A stretch of 64,000 nucleotides of DNA from the NCBI GenBank assembly GCA_905221605.1, contig CAJNDS010002610.1:62001-126000 (forward strand), written 5' to 3'. The first letter of the stretch is position 1. The number at the start of each line of letters is the position of its first letter. The notes beneath the pieces are model-generated. The model saw only the letters and a list, made by a program, of their open reading frames with translations, ran no database searches and had not been told where the DNA came from. This stretch comes from Symbiodinium natans. Lineage: Eukaryota; Sar; Dinophyceae; Suessiales; Symbiodiniaceae. The position numbers and the translations under genes are program-made. This document shows positions 60,900 through 64,000 of the stretch, piece after piece.

Positions 60900-61800
60900 C
60901 CCTAAAACCCTTAACCCTAAGCAAAGAATCACGATACCGGCCATGGCAAAGCCATTGCAGGTGGCTAAGGGCTTTAGGTTAGCATTCTAGGGCTTGGGAT
61001 TTAGTTCTAAACATCCCAAACACCTCAATGTCAATGCTATGGAGTGAACCCAAGATCCCTCCGACCATTCAAAACCACTACCTCAAAATTCAAAAGAAAC
61101 CCCAAACCCTAAGACCCTAAACCTTAAACCCTAAACCTTACAACCTTAAACCTTGAAACCTATATCCTAAAACCCCAAAAGCCTCCTTAATGCTAAACCC
61201 TCAACTTAAACATGTCAGCCCGTCAGCCCACCACACAACCAGAACTCCCTGTAAGCAAAAATGGGAGTTAGAGTTTAGGGTTTTTAGGGTCTAGGTAGAC
61301 CCTTTACCCTAAAGACGAAAGCCTGAACCCCAAACAAACAAATCAAACCTGCCTTCCTCATTCTGTCCTCTGTCATTCCTGCAGGGTTGCGCAGCTCTGC
61401 AGGTTAGGCTTCAGGTTCGGCTTAAGGCTAGGGTTCTGCCCTGTGGGTATTCCCTAACTGTGGAGTAGACCCTGGAAAAATATACACTTCTAGGCAATAA
61501 GTAGCCATAACAGGAACCCAGAACCAAAAAAGCATTCCAGTGCAGTACTCCAAAACCCAGGGTTTGAAGGTTGGGATTTGGGATTTGGGCTTAGAGTTCC
61601 CGGGGTTGCAGGGTTCGGGGTTCAGGACGAAACCCTACTGAACTACGATATCGTCTCTAGAGGCTGCTGGTTGCCAAAGAACAGAGGGGGCCAAAATGGC
61701 GCCCGACACTGCACTCGCTTCCACTCTCATGGCTGTGTGCGCACGCGTGAACTGCCGTTGCTTTGCAGGGTTTCGGGTTCAGGGGCTTCCTAAAAGCTCC
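60900..61800. other. Spacer without a gene
   Basis: Degenerate heptads (CCTTAAACCTTGAAACC) at about 61106-61170. The short plus-strand open frame at 61578-61793 has no motif. Confidence 0.4.
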
Positions 61801-62575
61801 AGGGACTCTTGCCCTAAACCCAAACCCTAAACCCTAAACCCTTGTTTGGGCCCAGAGACCACTTTTGCCCTTTCTGGTGCATTTTGAGCCGAAGTGTTGG
61901 GCCTAGATGCTAAAAAACCCTAAACCCCAGACCCCAAACCCTAAACCCTAAACCCTAAACCCTAAACCCTAACCCTAAACCCTAAACCCTAAACCCTAAA
62001 CCCTAAACCCTAAACCCTAAATCCTGAGCAGCTTGAGGTTCGACACCTCTCACGTTCCAGTGGGTTTGGGGTCGCGGGGGGCTATAGGCTGCAGGACTCT
62101 AAGGTCGCATTTTACTCTGGAGTGAGATCGAGTTCATGAGTTAGGGTATAGGGCTTATGGTGTAGGCTTTTAGGTTGAGGGTTTAGGGTTTAGGGTTTAG
62201 GGGGGTATAGGGCTTATGGTGTAGGCTTTTAGGTTTCGGCCTTACAGCTTCAGTTCTTGCTAGTAGCAACAGACAACAAGCACCTAGGACGCAAACCACT
62301 AAATGCAGAGAGCCCACCCAGACCTCCGACGATTCCGTCATCGAGCACGCCGGCCAGATGTAGGATTCCTGTCACGCCACGCACCTGTAGGCAAGATACC
62401 CTAAACCCTAAACCCTAAACCCTAAACCCTAAACGCTAGGTTAAACTTCAGGTGCGGGAGCGACGCTGTGATAATGCGCCCTTTTGCCCTCAACTTCCAC
62501 TTGCCTGGGGTTTAGGGTTTGTAGGGTTGTGAGTATGATGCGTGAAGAATCCTCAGCCCTCTGGCATGGAGAAAT

Positions 62576-62712
62576 CCCAAACTAAAGCTTGGCTATAGAA
62601 GGACTTATGCTTAGTTGCTGAGTTCATAAGCCCCCTAAAAAGTACACTTTCAGTTTTCTATAGGAGATTATAGTAGCCAAAAAGTGTAAAGTGTACTCAT
62701 TCAGCTACTAAG
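62576..62712 (+). repeat. Dispersed subtelomeric repeat, copy 2
   Basis: Longer version of 56879-56995. It has TTAGTTGCTGAGTTCATAAG, CCCCCTAAAAAGTACACTTTC and AAAAAGTGTAAAGTGTACTC in order. An AAGGGGCTTAT(A/G)A piece also recurs near 60027 and 63280 on the opposite strand. Confidence 0.8.
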
Positions 62713-63099
62713 TATAGTCATCTTGGTGCACAGCTGTCACTCGTTTCCACCGCAGCTGGAAAAACGTGACACCGCGCTAATCTTGAAGGTTGGTCGAGGG
62801 ACAGCGGTTGCTTGCTCTTTTTTTTGAAAGAGGTAGTCTCCGCAGAATTTCGAGCCACCAAATATATTGACTTGCTGCTTTGCTTTCATAAGCACCAATC
62901 ACAACAGCAAAGGTTGCCAAACCCTAAACCCTAAACCCTAAACCCAAAATTTTTGACAGCTTTGAGGCAAAACATGAATTGCCACCATCTCCATCCTCTA
63001 GGGCTCACGGGACTAGACCCAACAGCAACCTAGGGATAGCCCTAAACCCTAAACCCTAAACCCTAAACCCTGAACCCTAAACCCTAAACCCTAGAGCGA

Positions 63100-63740
63100 A
63101 CCGAAGCCCTACAAAAGATCTTGTCCCAGGGGATGTTTAGAGTTTCATGCACCAAAATGCTTCGGCCTACGGCCTACGGGTCTGCGACCTCAGCTTGACC
63201 CAGGGTTTAGGAATTAGGCCTTAGGGCTACTAGATGCAGTAGTAACCTAGGAATAAAAGGGCACCCTTTTTGGTGTTAAGGGGCTTATAAAAGGAACCCC
63301 AACCCTAAAGAAGGAAATAAGGGCCTACTCCGGGTCCTAGACTTACAGCGCCACATCAACCAAGAACAGCCCCGAAATCACAAGTCATGACCCTGCCCAA
63401 GCATGCGAGACGCGCTCCTGCTGAGTTGGGCACCCTACACCCCATAAACCCTACATCCCCTCAGCCCAGGAATGCCACGCTATAACCTGAGCCCTACACC
63501 CTAAACTACGGCCCTCAGACCCTCTATGCCCTAAACCCAGAAAATCCCGCACTCAACTCTGTGCCCTACACCCTAAACCGCGGCGGCCCTGAGACTGCGA
63601 GCCACCTGCAGGAGCGACTCCTGTAACACCGAGGTGCTGTCCACTTTGGCAGCCTGCCATATGGGGGTTTCACGAGAATAGGGGACCCTAAAATTAGACC
63701 CCAAATACTAGGATCCCCTTATAGTAAGGACCCCAATGAG
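63100..63740. other. Spacer without a gene
   Basis: CCCTACACCCTAAAC-type degenerate heptads at about 63430-63580. No coding region seen. Confidence 0.4.
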
Positions 63741-63743
63741 GTA

Positions 63744-63831
63744 CCCCTAAACCCTAAACCCTAAACCCTAAACCCTAAACCCTAAACCCTAAACCCTAAA
63801 CCCTAAACCCTAAACCCTAAACCCTAAACCA
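63744..63831 (+). repeat. Longest-class telomere-like block, CCCTAAA orientation
   Basis: About twelve perfect CCCTAAA heptads without variants, implying recent addition or homogenisation. Ordinary sequence continues beyond it to the window end, with a TTTAGGGGTTTGGGG piece at about 63860. Confidence 0.95.
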
Positions 63832-64000
63832 ACTAGGGACCCTCAGAACCCCTCAAGGGTTTAGGGGTTTGGGGATGTTTGGTGTTTAGGGTCTAGGCCT
63901 ATGCTGAACTTGGAACCCTAACAAAAATATAATGCTAGCTGCCTCTTAGGAATTGCAGTGCCGGAAAATTAAAAACTATTCCTAAGAATCCCGAAGTTAC

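Larger units (their letters stand above)
56181..63831. repeat. Domain of interspersed telomere-like blocks in both orientations
   Basis: More than twenty blocks of 3-16 heptads, separated by 60-400 bp of ordinary sequence. TTTAGGG-oriented examples lie at 56181-56289, 56569-56602, 57782-57880, 59191-59262, 59418-59462, 59942-60003 and 62170-62205. CCCTAAA-oriented examples lie at 56410-56475, 57483-57552, 57675-57719, 58427-58545, 58669-58737, 59732-59809, 60332-60417, 60536-60660, 61808-61843, 61914-62028, 62396-62437, 63039-63094 and 63744-63831. Variants CCCCAAA, CCCTAAG and TTTGGGG occur. Orientation flips exclude a simple chromosome end. Confidence 0.95.

Noticed and set aside
63744-63831. 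True chromosome end
   Set aside because: Ordinary sequence continues to the window end, and blocks of both orientations precede it.

Overview
The window reads as nuclear DNA of a dinoflagellate, probably from a repeat-rich and partly telomere-like chromosome region. The best evidence is a multi-exon short-chain dehydrogenase/reductase (SDR) gene on the minus strand (about 18574 down to 15232). I pieced it together by translating around the SDR motifs. Eight of its nine junctions can be placed. Five of those introns start with GC, two with GA and one with GT. All eight end in AG, and the next exon begins with G every time. This mix of donors with an AG|G acceptor is typical of dinoflagellates. 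The plant-type heptad TTTAGGG/CCCTAAA in the right-hand part, relics resembling pentatricopeptide repeats, and the wealth of simple repeats and G-runs all fit. I saw no bacterial operon, rRNA, tRNA or convincing CRISPR.

Layout. 1-3.8 kb: mixed sequence without a firm gene. 3.8-6.5 kb: an AT-rich 9-bp satellite carrying a repeated GC-richer inverted-arm module. 6.6-7.1 kb: GC-rich block with an uninterrupted run of 119 G. 7.3-10.7 kb: three different tandem families (11-bp, 114-bp and about 66-bp, the last with a roughly 725-bp higher-order period). 10.7-13.9 kb: an AT-richer 3.1-kb segment bounded by (TA)n-linked inverted repeats. 14-18.6 kb: flank plus the SDR gene. 18.6-34 kb: mostly unique sequence with several coding-like stretches on the minus strand, none assigned to a family. 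34-42.4 kb: G-rich, GTAGTGGTG and GT satellites mixed with pentatricopeptide-like relics, one unassigned minus-strand gene candidate and a first telomere-like block. 42.4-46.6 kb: nothing firm. 46.6-50.4 kb: purine-rich duplicated sequence and a hairpin array. 50.5-52.2 kb: an 87-bp (29-codon) satellite. 52.2-52.6 kb: GATGAA repeats. 52.6-55.3 kb: a nested-palindrome satellite. 55.3-64 kb: a domain strewn with more than twenty telomere-like blocks in both orientations, with a few exon-like stretches.

Only the SDR gene can be given a role: it should be a soluble NAD(P)H-dependent oxidoreductase of the tropinone-reductase-like type, substrate unknown. Almost all coding-like stretches lie on the minus strand, as expected for the unidirectional gene arrays of dinoflagellates. 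Long open frames inside satellites are treated as artefacts of repeat length and composition.
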